A stretch of DNA of 55,498 nt from Phaffia rhodozyma (GCA_014706385.1 JACGZH010000012.1:1-55498), one strand, 5' to 3'. Positions 1 to 7,787 are shown, counted from the stretch's first letter. Program-made: numbers and translations. The notes: generated by a model not told the origin, from the sequence alone.

Positions 1-48
1 GCGGTGGGCGTTCCGGGGGCCGATCCGTCCGATCGCCCATCGGATATC

Positions 49-71
49 GGACGTCGGACGTCGGACGTCGA
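49..71. repeat. CGGACGT short tandem repeat
   Basis: Three copies of CGGACGT upstream of Val-CAC, kept in every unit. Confidence 0.8.
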
Positions 72-115
72 GCCCGGGTGATACGGAGCCCGGCGGAGAC
101 AAGGCCGTGTCGATC

Positions 116-202
116 GGTCGCCTGGTCTAGTGGTATGACGCTTGCTTCACACTCACCCTCACCCGGTGCGCAATAGGTCGCCATTCGATCCTGGCGGTGA
201 CA
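116..202 (+). tRNA. tRNA-Val(CAC), intron, unit 1
   Basis: Acceptor GGTCGCC (116-122) pairs with GGTGACC in the other copies; D stem GTC/GAC; T stem GCCAG/CTGGC; A73. The anticodon loop reads TTCACA, then an intron after position 37. The intron's GTG is complementary to the CAC anticodon, as is usual in eukaryotic pre-tRNAs and which supports CAC. Pair 27:43 is C:T in all copies. This copy has a 17-nt intron (12 elsewhere, by duplication of CTCAC), lacks G53 and lacks one C at the 3' acceptor strand, so its folding is weakened. A T run follows at 210-214. Confidence 0.75.
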
Positions 203-417
203 TGACGTCTTTTTGCCCTCAGCACACGCCCACGATGGACAGACCGAGAGAAGCCATCGCAAGATAAGATGCATGATAAGATACACGCCGCCGACAGAGA
301 TGGCAGATAAGATCGACAGACACGATCGATCGGCAAGAAAGAAAGAATAAGATGGCGATAAAGACAAAGACAAAAGACAAAAGATACAAGATAAAAGCCA
401 GGTCGGCAAAAAGACAA

Positions 418-516
418 GGCGCGATCCCGGGATTGAACCGAGGACCTCCGTCAGACACGTGTTTCATGCGAGCCAGCAAAGCCCGAAGACGGCGTGATAC
501 CACTACACCATCCCGC
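418..516 (-). tRNA. tRNA-Pro(CGG), intron, unit 1
   Basis: Read on the minus strand: acceptor GCGGGAT with ATCGCGC and C73, D stem GTG/CAC, anticodon stem CCGTC/GACGG, loop TTCGGG then a 28-nt intron after G37, T stem CTCGG/CCGGG. The acceptor has a G4:G69 mismatch in every unit. Its exons closely resemble Pro-AGG and Pro-TGG elsewhere in the unit. One base is missing at the acceptor/D-arm junction in this copy. Confidence 0.88.
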
Positions 517-594
517 CAGTGATCGCACAGGCCTGGCCGGTCAGTTTGTCGGTCTCCAGCCGGCCGTCCGTCCGTCCGTCCGGGAGGCAAAAGA

Positions 595-693
595 TACTCC
601 ATATGAGGTTCGAACTCATGATCCTTGTTAAGCACTAGAGGCACGGACGGCAACCTATAAGAACAATGCGATAACCACTTCGCCCAATGGAGT
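595..693 (-). tRNA. tRNA-Ile(TAT), intron, unit 1
   Basis: Minus strand acceptor ACTCCAT/ATGGAGT, D stem GCG/CGC, anticodon stem TTGTT/AACAA, loop CTTATA followed by a 25-nt intron, T stem ATGAG/CTCAT, A73. Reads the AUA codon, complementing Ile-AAT. An extra G sits before the D stem here and in unit 3. Confidence 0.9.
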
Positions 694-722
694 AAAGGTA
701 AGCGTCGGTGGAAAAGACGAGA

Positions 723-763
723 CATGACAAGACAGGACGAGACAGGACGAGACAGGACGAGAG
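723..763. repeat. GACAGGACGA tandem repeat
   Basis: Purine-rich repeat between Ile-TAT and Gln-CTG; phase and copy number differ in units 3 and 6. Confidence 0.8.
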
Positions 764-862
764 AAGGCCGCACCGGACGGCACCGCCAGACCGGGCCGAG
801 TCCGACAGAAGACGGCACAGGCGGCAGGAGGGAGGACGGGAAAAGAGGCGAAAAAAAAGGAA

Positions 863-945
863 AGGTCCTACTCAGATTCGAACTGGGGATTCGAGAAGGT
901 GAGTCAATCAGAATCTCGCGTGATAACCAACTTCACCATAGAACC
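863..945 (-). tRNA. tRNA-Gln(CTG), intron, unit 1
   Basis: Minus strand acceptor GGTTCTA/TAGGACC, D stem GTG/CAC, anticodon stem CGAGA/TCTCG, loop TTCTGA, a 10-nt intron after A37, and U73 as in other eukaryotic Gln tRNAs. The T stem CCCAG/CTGAG has a C50:A64 mismatch in every unit. No Gln-TTG gene is present in the unit. Confidence 0.9.
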
Positions 946-1137
946 GGTCGTTGTCGGCCTATTGCCCTCGCGAGTCTCGTTCCGGCGGTGTGTCCGCTGG
1001 CAAGGGTCCGTCGGCGCGTGTCCGCTGGCAGGTGTGCTTACATCGCTGGCCGACCTGTCCGCCCGCGCACGTGGCCCGGCCGGCATGACACGCACGGCCG
1101 ACCCGATACACACACAGCGGACATCGGAGCAAAAACA

Positions 1138-1210
1138 AGCCCAAACGCGGATTTGAACCACGGACCTCACCGTTACGAGCGGCGCACTATAACCACTTAG
1201 CTATTCGGGC
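1138..1210 (-). tRNA. tRNA-Thr(CGT), unit 1
   Basis: Intronless, 73 nt. Minus strand acceptor GCCCGAA/TTTGGGC, anticodon stem CGCCG/CGGTG, loop CTCGTAA, T stem CGTGG/CCGCG, U73. Complements Thr-AGT in reading ACG. Confidence 0.92.
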
Positions 1211-1360
1211 CTGGTGCCCGTCGCCCGGTCGTGTTGTCTCTAAGGGTGTTGGTGTGTCGATGTTTTGGTGTACCGGTGTGGTCAGGACCCCGGCCCACAC
1301 CGTCCGCTCGGCCAACGTAGCCCATCGAGGTCGACCGCCGGGCGGCTGGGCATTCAACGT

Positions 1361-1447
1361 TCCTGGGTAGTTTAGTGGTAAAACGTAGGTCTCATACCGT
1401 CACCCGAGTGTGATCCTCAGCCGCGAGTTCGATTCTCGCTCTGGGCA
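1361..1447 (+). tRNA. tRNA-Met(CAT), elongator, intron, unit 1
   Basis: Acceptor GCCTGGG/TCTGGGC (base 1 is T in this copy, G in all others), D stem GTTT/AAAC, loop CTCATA, a 16-nt intron containing GTG that can pair with CAT, T stem GCGAG/CTCGC, A73. The anticodon stem is weak (T27:C43 and T31:T39), the latter mismatch also occurring in other eukaryotic elongator Met tRNAs. The normal T54 loop separates it from the initiator at 2545..2615. Eight T follow at 1452-1459. Confidence 0.87.
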
Positions 1448-1688
1448 ACTCTTTTTTTTCCTCTTTTGCTGTGTTTCCCATCCTTCCTGATGGTTGGTGG
1501 GCGGCCGGCTGGGCCAGGCGGAGGTGCGGTCGGATCCGGCCGTCATATGGGCTGAGCATGACGGCAGTGGAAGTGGCGGCGGTGGCGGTGGCGGTGGCGT
1601 CGGCAGTGCTGATGACGACGACGACTGCTGCTGCGCAGAGTCCGCTTGGACGAGAATCTATCCGGACAAACGGTGCTGGCACCATACC

Positions 1689-1775
1689 CGCCGCTTAGCT
1701 CATCTGGAAGAGCGTTGGTTTGTAAAGGATACACTTGTTCACCGAAGGCACTCGGTTCGATCCCGAGAGCGGCGA
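1689..1775 (+). tRNA. tRNA-Tyr(GTA), intron, unit 1
   Basis: Perfect acceptor CGCCGCT/AGCGGCG, D stem GCTC/GAGC, anticodon stem TTGGT/ACCGA, loop TTGTAA, then a 14-nt intron whose TAC is complementary to the GTA anticodon. T stem CTCGG/CCGAG, A73. Tyr-GTA carries an intron in nearly all eukaryotes. A T run follows at 1781. Confidence 0.95.
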
Positions 1776-2001
1776 TCTTGTTTTTTGCCTTTTGCTTTTT
1801 GTTCTTTTTTGTTCTTTTTTTTCTGCCTTGTGGCTGCTTCCTCTTTGACTGCTAGGGTTCCTGCCTTCGTCCAGTCCGGTCGCTCTCACGCAGCATGCGC
1901 ACTGTCTCGGCCAGACGGGCGATGCGACCGATGACGTTCTCCCTCCCAGCTGCTGCTGCGCCGATGTAGTGGTCACCGGGGCAGGGCAAGCGATCATATC
2001 T

Positions 2002-2101
2002 GGCCGATTGGTGTAGTGGCTATCACAGCAGTTTTTCGGTACTCGTCCGCAAGGTCGTCTTCGCTCGCTGCTGGTCGTCGGTTCGATCCCGACATCGGTC
2101 T
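2002..2101 (+). tRNA. tRNA-Arg(TCG), intron, unit 1
   Basis: Acceptor GGCCGAT/ATCGGTC, D stem GTG/CAC, anticodon stem GCAGT/GCTGC, loop TTTCGG, 26-nt intron, T stem GTCGG/CCGAC. U73 is shared by all three Arg tRNAs of the unit. This copy has one extra T in the anticodon loop run. Confidence 0.88.
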
Positions 2102-2312
2102 AAATGTTCACTTTTTGTGTCCCCCTTTCTTTTTTGCCCTCCTTTTTGCCCTTCTTTTTCTCTGCACGCTCTCTCTGCACTCTGTTTCTATCGGCCGTTG
2201 TGTGGGTCACTGTCTGTCCGACCGGTCTGGCCTGTGTGCGCGTGTCCACCACGGTCGAGCCAGGTCGACACAGCTCCCTGTGGTGGGGCAGGCAGACGGG
2301 CGGGAAAACAAA

Positions 2313-2386
2313 AAACCCATACCCGACTTGAACGGATGACCTCAAGATTTGGAATCTTGCGCTGCTACCAACTGAGCTAATGGGTC
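2313..2386 (-). tRNA. tRNA-Trp(CCA), unit 1
   Basis: Intronless. Minus strand acceptor GACCCAT/ATGGGTC, anticodon stem CAAGA/TCTTG, loop TTCCAAA, T stem ATCCG/CGGGT. This copy lacks C72, leaving a possible G1:U72. U73 in all copies is unusual for Trp. Confidence 0.87.
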
Positions 2387-2544
2387 GCTTGCCCGGGGCC
2401 TCCGTGCCCAGAGGGTATGTCGAGCGCCCGGCTGGCTGGCCGTACAGACGGTGGCACCATGCGGCCGGCTTGCAGGCCTCCAGCACACGGACGGCCGGAC
2501 GGGGGCCAGGGAAAAAACCGAGGGAAAACGAGCAAAAGACAATG

Positions 2545-2615
2545 TTGCCAAGGCCCGTCTCGATCAGGCGACCTCCGGTTATGAGCCCGGCGCGCTTCCA
2601 CTGCGCTACTTGGCA
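2545..2615 (-). tRNA. Initiator tRNA-Met(CAT), unit 1
   Basis: Minus strand. Initiator marks: T loop ATCGAGA (A54 and A60 instead of T54 and pyrimidine 60), GGG:CCC in the anticodon stem (CCGGG/CCCGG), loop CTCATAA, no intron. The first pair is U1:A72 rather than the usual eukaryotic A1:U72, in all six units. This copy is one base short in the 3' anticodon stem (C lost). Confidence 0.9.
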
Positions 2616-2664
2616 TTGATGGGACCATGGCTGAGGAGTGTGTATGTGGTGTCGGCCGCAGGTC

Positions 2665-2803
2665 ACGTGCCGGTGTCGATGTCAGTGTCGACGTCAGTGT
2701 CGATGCCAGTGCCAGCACCAGTGTCGATGCCAGTGCCAGCACCAGTGTCGATGCCAGTGCCAACACCAGTGTCATTACCAATGCCAGTGTCAATGCCAGT
2801 CAC
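2665..2803. repeat. CAGTG minisatellite
   Basis: Degenerate repeat of CAGTGTCGATG/CAGTGCCAGCAC between initiator Met and Ile-AAT. The intergenic length is 254-256 bases in units 1-5 and 208 in unit 6, where repeats were lost. Confidence 0.85.
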
Positions 2804-2869
2804 ACCATCGACTGGTGCGACCGACGGTACACCTGGCCATGGTCTGCCGGGTGGGCCTGACAGTCATCG

Positions 2870-2943
2870 GATCGATTAGCTCAGTTGGTTAGAGCGTGGT
2901 GCTAATAACGCCAAGGTCGCGGGTTCGACCCCCTCATTGATCA
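2870..2943 (+). tRNA. tRNA-Ile(AAT), unit 1
   Basis: Intronless, 74 nt. Acceptor GATCGAT/ATTGATC, D stem GCTC/GAGC, anticodon stem TGGTG/CGCCA, loop CTAATAA, A73. A34 is presumably edited to inosine. T stem GCGGG/CCCTC has a C50:T64 mismatch in all units. Confidence 0.93.
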
Positions 2944-3199
2944 CTTTTTCTTTCTTTTTCTAATTTTCGCCATCTTTTTTTGCCATCTTTTTTGCACCCC
3001 TCCTGTTCTCGACCGTTGCGGTCTGTGTGGCATTGTTGTCGACTGGCACGCTCCATGGTGAGCGATGCAGTGTTGTGACGGTGTGACGATGTGGTGGTGC
3101 GGTGGCGACGATGGGAACGCAGATATACACCCGGCTGTGCTGGACAGTGTCCGACCAGACATGGGCCTATGGTGTCTGGGCTGGGCTGGGAGGCATCGT

Positions 3200-3286
3200 G
3201 CATGCTTGGTGTAGTGGTATCGCGCCATGTTAGGGTCTTTGCGCCTTGTCTCATGGAGGTCCTCAGTTCAATCCTGGGAGCGTGCC
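3200..3286 (+). tRNA. tRNA-Pro(AGG), intron, unit 1
   Basis: Acceptor GCATGCT/AGCGTGC, D stem GTG/CGC, anticodon stem CCATG/CATGG, loop TTAGGG, 15-nt intron containing CCT complementary to the anticodon, T stem CTCAG/CTGGG, C73. Eight T follow directly. Confidence 0.94.
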
Positions 3287-3496
3287 TTTTTTTTCCTTTT
3301 CCTTTCGTTCTTTGTTTCCTTTTCCCGAGCGCTTCCTGTCGCTCTTCGTTGTTTTCTGCCACTTTTCACTCACTTTTTGCCACTCTCCGCCACTTTCTCG
3401 GCAGCAGACAAGCGATGTGTGCACCCGGTGGAGACGTCTCTGACGCATGGACAAGCTGTCTGGACAAGTGTCTGGACACGGATGACAGCCATCAAG

Positions 3497-3568
3497 TCCT
3501 CAATTGTCTAACGGCTATGATAACCGCCTCTCACGCGGTAGGCCCGGGTTCGACTCCCGGTTGGGGAT
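3497..3568 (+). tRNA. tRNA-Glu(CTC), unit 1
   Basis: Intronless, 72 nt. Acceptor TCCTCAA/TTGGGGA, anticodon stem ACCGC/GCGGT, loop CTCTCAC, T stem CCGGG/CCCGG. Base 73 is U, whereas Glu-TTC has A73. Confidence 0.94.
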
Positions 3569-3802
3569 CTCTCTTTTGGTCTTTTCTTTTTCTTTGCTCT
3601 CGTTTCTTTTTTTTTCTTTTTCCTTGTCCTTCTTTCCTTTCGTCTTTCTGTTTCGTCTTGTTTTTGTATGTCCGTTCTGACCACTGGTATCAGCGCTGGT
3701 GTGTGCCTGCGGGTACTGTGTGGTTGAATGCACGGTATGGGGTGCATGCACCGGCCAGCTGTCCAGCCACCTGGCGAGCGGACAAGGCTGACATCAACCG
3801 AC

Positions 3803-3874
3803 TCTTGGATGGTCTAACGGTTATGATTTCCGCCTGTCACGCGGGAGACCGGGGTTCGACTCCCCGTCCGGGAG
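3803..3874 (+). tRNA. tRNA-Asp(GTC), unit 1
   Basis: Intronless, 72 nt. Acceptor TCTTGGA/TCCGGGA with G73 (the usual Asp base), anticodon stem TCCGC/GCGGG, loop CTGTCAC, T stem CGGGG/CCCCG. Five T follow at 3878. Confidence 0.95.
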
Positions 3875-4259
3875 CACTTTTTGCCTTTTGCTCCTCTCTT
3901 TTGTACTTGCATTTGTACTTGCATTTGCATTTGCATTTGCATTTGCATGCATTTGCATTTTTTCTTTCCATTCTCTTTTGCTGTACAGCTGTATGGTTGT
4001 CTTGCTTTGTTGTGTTTGTCCGTCGACGGCCATCGATCGTTATCTTTTTTTCTTTGGTCTGTATGTCTCCTTCTTTTTCTCTTTCTTTTTCTTTTGCTCT
4101 CTTTGACGGCGCATGTTTGGCAGCACACGCTCCGAAAGACGCACCGAGCACAGCACAGCACAGCACAGCACGCCGACACGTGTGCGCTGGGCAGACCAAC
4201 TGGCTGGATGGCTGTTGAGCACAGGCTATGGGCAGTCGATCGGCAGACCGAGACCATAC
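3875..4259. repeat. Long spacer: TTGCAT repeat, pyrimidine tract, GCACA repeat
   Basis: No gene seen. It holds a slipped TTGCAT/TTGTAC repeat (about 3902-3961), a C/T-rich tract (about 4045-4103) and an AGCAC repeat (about 4150-4172). Its length varies between units: 385, 387, 387, 378, 386 and 373 bases. Confidence 0.85.
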
Positions 4260-4342
4260 GCTGTCTTAATCAAGTGGTCTACGATGAGAGATTAGAAATC
4301 TCTTCCTCTTTGAGGGCGCAGGTTCGAATCCTGCAGACAGCT
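4260..4342 (+). tRNA. tRNA-Ser(AGA), unit 1
   Basis: Class II tRNA, intronless. Perfect acceptor GCTGTCT/AGACAGC, D stem ATC/GAT, anticodon stem AGAGA/TCTCT, loop TTAGAAA, long variable arm with CCTC/GAGG stem, T stem GCAGG/CCTGC. Base 73 is U, while eukaryotic Ser tRNAs, including Ser-CGA here, normally have G73. Confidence 0.92.
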
Positions 4343-4569
4343 TTCTTTTGCACCCTGTACTTTGCCACCGTGGCCTTTGCTCTTTTTGCTTTTTTTTTTC
4401 TCTTCTTCTCTTCTCTTCTATGCCTTTGCCTATGTGTGTCTATGGTTGTCGTTCATGTATGCATAGTACGCACACACCGGGCAGCCAGCCCAAACAAAAA
4501 AAAGACGGCCACACCATCGAAGCCATCCTCATCCTCACTGACACACAGCGAGGACCGGAAAAAAAGGGA

Positions 4570-4655
4570 TGCCGTCAGCCTGAATCGAACAGGCGACCTT
4601 ATGATTGCGGACAGATGTCTTCAGTCATACGCTCCACCAATTGAGCTATGACGGC
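4570..4655 (-). tRNA. tRNA-Phe(GAA), intron, unit 1
   Basis: Minus strand, perfect acceptor GCCGTCA/TGACGGC, D stem GCTC/GAGC, anticodon stem TATGA/TCATA, loop CTGAAG, 13-nt intron, T stem GCCTG/CAGGC, A73. Confidence 0.95.
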
Positions 4656-4849
4656 CGGTGACAGTCAGCGCCGTCCATCAGGCCATGGCCCGTCTGGGTG
4701 GCTGTCGGGCCGTCGGCCGTCCGGCTGGCACTCACTCGGTCGGTCTCAGCCGGGTCGGTGTGTGTGCTGACGCGGCAGGCAAAACATGCTGGGCACTGAC
4801 CGTCAGCGTGTGCTCTCTGAGTGCTCGGACACAGCAGGCGACCATCCCA

Positions 4850-4922
4850 TGCCCTGTAGCTCAGTTGGTAGAGCGTGGAGCTGTTAACTCCAAGGTCTAC
4901 GGTTCGAGCCCGTACGGGGCAG
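4850..4922 (+). tRNA. tRNA-Asn(GTT), unit 1
   Basis: Intronless, 73 nt. Acceptor TGCCCTG/CGGGGCA, D stem GCTC/GAGC, anticodon stem TGGAG/CTCCA, loop CTGTTAA, T stem TACGG/CCGTA, G73. A GTCTTTTT repeat follows. Confidence 0.95.
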
Positions 4923-4965
4923 TCTTTTTGTCGTCTTTTTGTCGTCTTTTTGTCGTCTTTTTGTC
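4921..4965. repeat. GTCTTTTT repeat 3' of Asn
   Basis: Four TCGTCTTTTT-type repeats directly after tRNA-Asn, doubling as a series of Pol III-type T-run terminators. Contracted in unit 6 (about 53160-53180). Confidence 0.8.
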
Positions 4966-5119
4966 TCCTCATTTTTTTTTTCTTTTCTCCCTTTTCCCTC
5001 TTTCCTGTGCAGTACTTCCCCTCTCGTCTTCTGCCGTCCATGAGGTGTGCGTGTTCTTGGTATGTTCTTGCGATGGACATCATCCATCTTCCACCAGCAT
5101 GCTCGGCCGGCAAGAAAAA

Positions 5120-5192
5120 AGGAGTCACCCGGGATTGAACCAGGGACCTGCTGGGTTGCAACCAGCCGCAACTACCGCTGTGCTATAACTCC
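5120..5192 (-). tRNA. tRNA-Cys(GCA), unit 1
   Basis: Intronless. Minus strand acceptor GGAGTTA/TGACTCC, D stem GCA/TGC, anticodon stem GCTGG/CCAGC, loop TTGCAAC, T stem CCTGG/CCGGG, U73 (the Cys identity base). Confidence 0.95.
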
Positions 5193-5377
5193 GTATGAGG
5201 CTGCCGCGCCATCGGACAGATCATCCACAGGCACGCTTGCACACATGCACACAGCACAGTGGCAGCCGCTTTGTCGTCCTGCGATCGAGTAGTGGCAGCT
5301 GTGGACGCAACATCGCCCGGTGCGACCAGGCCGGCGTCACAGATGCTGCATCTGCACAGAGAAAACAAAAGGAACAA

Positions 5378-5463
5378 AGGAGCAGAAAAAAGAACAGGAA
5401 AAAAGAGCAAGAAAAAAGAGCAAGAAAAAAGAGCAAGAAAAAAGAGCAAAAAGAACAAAAAGA
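5378..5463. repeat. AGCAAGAAAAA purine repeat
   Basis: A/G repeat between Cys and Val-AAC. On the minus strand it supplies T runs just downstream of the Val-AAC gene. Confidence 0.8.
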
Positions 5464-5464
5464 G

Positions 5465-5537
5465 TAGTCGCACCCAGAGTCGAACTGGGGTCGTGAGTGT
5501 GTTAGACTCAAGTGATAACCGTTACACCCATGCAACT
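5465..5537 (-). tRNA. tRNA-Val(AAC), unit 1
   Basis: Intronless. Minus strand acceptor AGTTGCA/TGCGACT, D stem GTG/CAC, anticodon stem TGAGT/ACTCA, loop CTAACAC, T stem CCCAG/CTGGG, A73. One extra G between acceptor and D stem in this copy. Confidence 0.92.
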
Positions 5538-5728
5538 CTGATGACTGCCGGTCTCTGCCCAGTATCCTACTCATCGACCAGGCACCGCTCGCTCCGCCGT
5601 CTGCCCGCCCGCCGCTGTGTGTCCATCGGTCGGCCGGCCCATCAGCCCGATCGTGCGACACCGGGACCATGCCTGCCGACAAGCTGGCCCTCAGACGAGG
5701 CAGCCCGGGGAGAAAACAAAAAGGATCG

Positions 5729-5801
5729 TTCCCCATCCGGGAGTCGAACCCGGGTCCTCAGCGTGAAAAGCTGATATCGTAAACCGTTTGACCAATGAGG
5801 A
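5729..5801 (-). tRNA. tRNA-Glu(TTC), unit 1
   Basis: Intronless. Minus strand acceptor TCCTCAT/ATGGGGA, anticodon stem TCAGC/GCTGA, loop TTTTCAC, T stem CCGGG/CCCGG, A73. Confidence 0.95.
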
Positions 5802-5828
5802 CTAGTACAAGCACGCCGAATCGGTCGA

Positions 5829-5863
5829 GTCGTCTGCAGTCGTCTGCAGTCGTGCGCAGTCGT
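5829..5863. repeat. GTCGTCTGCA repeat
   Basis: Short tandem repeat between Glu-TTC and Ala-TGC, conserved in all units. Confidence 0.7.
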
Positions 5864-5941
5864 GTGCAGCCTGCTCCGTCGTGCGGTAGGCTGTGAGCGG
5901 GTGGCCGCCGGTCAGCATGCTTCCGACCGGACGGCAAAAAG

Positions 5942-6013
5942 TGGACCCAGCAGGGATTGAACCCGCGGCCTTTCGCATGCAAAGCGAATGTGATACCACT
6001 ACACCATAAGCCC
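5942..6013 (-). tRNA. tRNA-Ala(TGC), unit 1
   Basis: Intronless. Minus strand acceptor GGGCTTA/TGGGTCC contains G3:U70, the Ala identity pair. Anticodon stem TTCGC/GCGAA, loop TTTGCAT, T stem GCGGG/CCTGC, A73. Confidence 0.95.
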
Positions 6014-6161
6014 GTGTGGGATGGAGGCGTGGTGTGTCGGCCGGTGGGGCGAAGTGCGGTGCGGTGCGGTGAGGTGCGGCGAGGTGAGGTCTGGTATGAT
6101 GCTATCAGAAACAGAGTCTTGGTTGCAAAACCACACGGAATCTCTCGGCGGGGGCAAAAGA

Positions 6162-6243
6162 TGAACAGAGGGGGATTCGAACCCCCGCATCTTGCGATAT
6201 CAGAACTTGAGTCTGACGCCTTAGACCGCTCGGCCATCTGTCC
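6162..6243 (-). tRNA. tRNA-Leu(CAA), unit 1
   Basis: Class II, intronless. Minus strand acceptor GGACAGA/TCTGTTC, D stem GCC/GGC, anticodon stem TCAGA/TCTGA, loop CTCAAGT, long variable arm, T stem GGGGG/CCCCC, A73. Leu-CAA often has an intron in other eukaryotes; none here. Confidence 0.94.
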
Positions 6244-6269
6244 GGATGGGGTGCGTGAGGTGTGTGTGG

Positions 6270-6302
6270 GTGCGGGAGTGTGCGGGAGTGTGCGGGAGTG
6301 TG
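6270..6302. repeat. GTGCGGGAGT repeat
   Basis: Three copies here; two or three in other units, between Leu-CAA and Arg-CCT. Confidence 0.8.
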
Positions 6303-6340
6303 GGCCGGGTAGAGCGAGTGCACCCTGCCCGGGCACACAC

Positions 6341-6426
6341 GCCCCGTTGGCAGAATGGTAACGCGTCTCCTTCCTACTGTCTGGTGAGAGAGGTGAAGAT
6401 TCTGGGTTCAATCCCCAGGCGGGGTT
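6341..6426 (+). tRNA. tRNA-Arg(CCT), intron, unit 1
   Basis: Acceptor GCCCCGT/GCGGGGT (G1:U72 wobble), weak D stem, anticodon stem TCTCC/GGTGA with a T29:T41 mismatch, loop TTCCTA, 14-nt intron, T stem CTGGG/CCCAG, U73. The mismatch is present in all units. Confidence 0.88.
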
Positions 6427-6448
6427 TCTCTTTTTTTGCGGCGGGCGT

Positions 6449-6505
6449 GGTTGGGGTGTGAGTGGGGTGTGAGTGGGGTGTGGTGGTGTGAGTGAGAAGG
6501 TGGGT
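6449..6505. repeat. GGGGTGTGAGT repeat
   Basis: G/T-rich repeat after Arg-CCT. Copy number and register differ in every unit; longest in unit 6 (about 54625-54720). Confidence 0.8.
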
Positions 6506-6610
6506 GAGAATGTGGGTGTACACGTGAGACGCTTGGTATGCTGGCGGGCTGTAGAGTGTGCACTGTATGCGCAGGGTATAGGACTGATGTATGTGGACCC
6601 TCCCATCAAC

Positions 6611-6682
6611 GGGATGTTCGTATAATGGTTATTATTCCAGATTTCCATTCTGGAGACAGGTGTTCGATTCACCTACATCTCA
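6611..6682 (+). tRNA. tRNA-Gly(TCC), unit 1
   Basis: Intronless, 72 nt. Acceptor GGGATGT/ACATCTC, anticodon stem CCAGA/TCTGG, loop TTTCCAT, T stem AGGTG/CACCT, A73. Confidence 0.94.
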
Positions 6683-6848
6683 TTTTTGTCATTTTTTTTT
6701 TGCGCGTGGCGGGGGCGGAGGCGGTGGCAGTACAAGACACTGGGCGGACGGCGGCAAGACTCTGAGGCACACGACCGGGGCGTGGGAGGGGCTAGTTGGG
6801 TGGCGGCGTTGGTGTCTAGGGGTACGGGCCGGGCTGGGGACTATAACC

Positions 6849-6942
6849 GCCCTGTTAGCTCAATCGGTAGAGCGTCAGACTCTTACCCAGTCTCTTGACA
6901 GTTGGCATCTGAAGGCTGGGGGTTCGACCCCCCCATGGGGCT
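6849..6942 (+). tRNA. tRNA-Lys(CTT), intron, unit 1
   Basis: Acceptor GCCCTGT/ATGGGGC, D stem GCTC/GAGC, anticodon stem TCAGA/TCTGA, loop CTCTTA, 21-nt intron, T stem GGGGG/CCCCC, U73. The only Lys gene; no Lys-TTT. Confidence 0.93.
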
Positions 6943-6975
6943 AGCTTCGTTTTTGTGTGTGTGGTGTGATTTTTT

Positions 6976-7003
6976 GTTTTCTGTTTCTGTTTCTGTTTCT
7001 GTT
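6976..7003. repeat. CTGTTT microsatellite
   Basis: CTGTTT repeat after Lys-CTT; two to four copies depending on the unit. Confidence 0.75.
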
Positions 7004-7168
7004 TTCGTTCTTTGTGTTTTTGTTTGCTGGCTTGGTGTGCGCTTGGTGGGCCGTCGACGGTGGAAGGGTGCATGGAGGGTTGAACAGAGGTGAGAGGTGG
7101 GTCGGCTGGTGGGTCGCGCGGGCATGTCTGACGATCTGGGCTGGTAGCACGGACAGACAGACACACAC

Positions 7169-7241
7169 GGGGATTTAGCTCAGTTGGCAGAGCGCAATCT
7201 TAGCATGGTTGAGGTCGTGAGTTCGATTCTTACAATCTCCA
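7169..7241 (+). tRNA. tRNA-Ala(AGC), unit 1
   Basis: Intronless. Acceptor GGGGATT/AATCTCC with G3:U70, D stem GCTC/GAGC, anticodon stem CAATC/GGTTG, loop TTAGCAT, T stem GTGAG/CTTAC, A73. Confidence 0.95.
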
Positions 7242-7452
7242 CTTTTTTGTGTCGTTTTTATGTGTTTTTTGTGTTTTTTGGTAGTCTTTTTTTTTTTTTT
7301 TCCGCCCGCTGCCTTTTTTGCACTCTCTTCTTTCGCTCTGCTCCTCTCGGTCATGCTCCGTCCTGCCCACCACATCACACACCATGTGTTGCACCGAGAC
7401 AGGCCGGCTGCTGCGAGCACACTGGCCGACCGGCCGGACAGGCCTTCATCCA

Positions 7453-7545
7453 GGTGAGGTGGCCGAGTGGTCTAAGGCGCTGTGTTAAGGCTCTTTCTAT
7501 GCCCCGCAGTCAGTAATGGCGCGAGTTCGAATCTCGCCCTCATCA
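7453..7545 (+). tRNA. tRNA-Leu(AAG), intron, unit 1
   Basis: Class II. Acceptor GGTGAGG/CCTCATC, D stem GCC/GGC, anticodon stem CTGTG/CGCAG, loop TTAAGG, 13-nt intron containing CTT complementary to the anticodon, variable arm TCAGTAATGGC, T stem GCGAG/CTCGC, A73. Exons nearly identical to Leu-TAG at 8267..8365. Confidence 0.94.
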
Positions 7546-7716
7546 CTTTTTGTCCGGCCGGCACGGGCCGTGCCTCTCGGGTCTGCCTGGCCGGGCTGTG
7601 CTCTCAGGTGCGGTGCCATGGTAGTATGATGCCACGTTGCAACACTGCCACACCCCCTTGCTGTCTGCCGGTCCGTTTTGGACTGTGGACTGAATGAACA
7701 GACCGTACAGCATCCA

Positions 7717-7787
7717 ACAGCTGTGGTGAAATGGTATCATTGGTGCTTGCCATGCACTAGGCCGGGGTTCGATTCCCCGCGGTTGTA
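7717..7787 (+). tRNA. tRNA-Gly(GCC), unit 1
   Basis: Intronless, 71 nt. Acceptor ACAGCTG/CGGTTGT (A1:U72), anticodon stem GGTGC/GCACT, loop TTGCCAT, T stem CGGGG/CCCCG, A73. Confidence 0.94.

Noticed and set aside
2665..2803. CRISPR-like spaced repeats
   Set aside because: Repeats are short, degenerate and without unique spacers; the context is eukaryotic.
3902..3961. ATTTGCAT octamer-like promoter elements
   Set aside because: They are by-products of a slipping TTGCAT microsatellite that varies between units and are not placed consistently relative to a start.
7075..7095. T-loop-like GGTTGAACAG on the minus strand
   Set aside because: The flanking bases do not form a T stem and no acceptor or anticodon arm is nearby.
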